From Citricoccus sp. SGAir0253 (lineage in GTDB: Bacteria; Actinomycetota; Actinomycetes; Actinomycetales; Micrococcaceae): 64,000 nucleotides of DNA. Position numbers and translations under genes: made by a program. Shown here one piece after another: positions 63,420 to 64,000 of this stretch. Location of the stretch: NCBI RefSeq assembly GCF_005877055.1, contig NZ_CP039424.1, forward strand, positions 868,001 to 932,000, read 5' to 3'. Numbering within the stretch: the stretch's first letter is position 1; each line of letters begins with the position of its first letter. The notes below the pieces were generated by a model, which saw only the letters and a list, made by a program, of their open reading frames with translations, was not told where the DNA came from and ran no database searches.

Positions 63420-64000
63420 ATGAGCAGACTATTCGGAACCGACGGAGTCCGTGGCCTGGCCAATGGGGACCTGACCGTCGAACTTGCAACCCAACTGGCA
63501 CAGGCCGCCGCCGTGGTCCTCGGACACCGGGAGTCGGACGGGCGCCGCCCGGTGGCCGTGGTGGCCCGTGACCCCCGCATCAGCGGCGAGTTCCTCAACG
63601 CCGCCGTGCAGGCCGGACTGGCCAGCTCGGGCGTTGACGTCTTCGACGCGGGCGTGCTGCCCACCCCGGCCGCGGCCTTCCTCGTGGGGGACGTGGAGGC
63701 CGACTTCGGCGTGATGATCTCCGCCTCCCACAACCCGGCCCCGGACAACGGCATCAAGTTCCTGGCCCGCGGTGGGGAGAAGCTCACGGACGAGCAGGAG
63801 GACGCCATCCAGCTGGAGATGGGGCTGGCCCCCCGTCGTCCCACGGGAGCGGACGTCGGCCGGATCCAGCGCTTCGCGGACGCCGAGGACCGCTACGTGC
63901 TGCACCTGCTGAAGTCCCTGCCCAACCGCCTGGACGGGCTCAAGGTCGTCCTGGACTGCGCCCACGGCGCGGCGGCCGGCTGCTCCCCGCAGGTGTTCGC
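63420..64000 (+). CDS. glmM: Phosphoglucosamine mutase (5' part)
   Basis: The first 193 residues are present and the rest lies beyond the window. [20 protein letters not shown] opens the enzyme, and the phospho-serine loop [16 protein letters not shown] places catalytic Ser at 103. GlmM converts glucosamine-6-phosphate to glucosamine-1-phosphate for UDP-GlcNAc and thus peptidoglycan. ATG 63420 is favoured by the TACAAT box 8 nt upstream; GTG 63417 is adjacent. In relatives glmM usually follows rpsI closely; here about 22 kb separate them. Confidence 0.96.
   Translation, partial: MSRLFGTDGVRGLANGDLTVELATQLAQAAAVVLGHRESDGRRPVAVVARDPRISGEFLNAAVQAGLASSGVDVFDAGVLPTPAAAFLVGDVEADFGVMISASHNPAPDNGIKFLARGGEKLTDEQEDAIQLEMGLAPRRPTGADVGRIQRFADAEDRYVLHLLKSLPNRLDGLKVVLDCAHGAAAGCSPQVF

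Overview
The window is a very GC-rich actinobacterial chromosome segment. Protein sequence, operon order and TANNNT-type -10 boxes point to the family Micrococcaceae (Micrococcus/Kocuria-like). Two features support this: no S14 gene lies between rplE and rpsH, and no S4 gene lies between rpsK and rpoA. The genus cannot be fixed from the sequence alone. No tRNA, rRNA, CRISPR array or insertion sequence was seen.

Layout. (1) 1-2.2 kb: a divergent pair, a FemX-type aminoacyltransferase (cut by the window start) and an ATP-grasp ligase, both plausibly acting on peptidoglycan cross-bridges. (2) 2.2-7.0 kb: the str operon (rpsL-rpsG-fusA-tuf). (3) 7.06-7.74 kb: two small membrane-protein genes. (4) 8.0-24.4 kb: the S10, spc and alpha operons (rpsJ to rplQ, including secY-adk-map-infA), broken by strong hairpins followed by new promoters. 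(5) 24.5-26.4 kb: a CPBP-family membrane protein and truA. (6) 26.4-37.5 kb: a complete Gram-positive Tad/Flp pilus island (prepilin peptidase, sensor kinase, response regulator, TadC, TadB, TadA, TadZ, CpaB, TadG-like, TadE-like, Flp pilin), followed by a DUF222-HNH nuclease gene. (7) 40.2-41.2 kb: rplM-rpsI. (8) 41.4-63.3 kb: a 22-kb accessory block between rpsI and glmM. It holds a five-gene glycan locus (GtrA, GT-C, processive GT2, excalibur protein, secreted copper-radical oxidase), a Tat-exported amidase, a class E sortase, iron-uptake genes under a DtxR/IdeR box, a polar amino-acid ABC transporter, a LuxR regulator with a type III PKS/methyltransferase/flavin monooxygenase set, and a CmtR-like metal sensor with an atypical CDF-type exporter. 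(9) 63.4 kb to the end: the 5' part of glmM.

The usual actinobacterial run rplQ-truA-rplM-rpsI-glmM is therefore split twice. The Tad island sits between truA and rplM, and the surface/secondary-metabolism block sits between rpsI and glmM. Most genes in both insertions concern the cell surface: pili, exopolysaccharide, wall hydrolysis, sortase anchoring and phenolic lipids.

The strongest candidate for an undescribed system is the 41.4-48.2 kb operon. It pairs a CslA-like processive GT2 with an AA5 oxidase that keeps every copper/radical ligand, as in the Streptomyces cslA-glxA locus, but adds two tandem N-terminal carbohydrate-binding-like repeats, a GT-C transferase, GtrA and an excalibur-domain protein.
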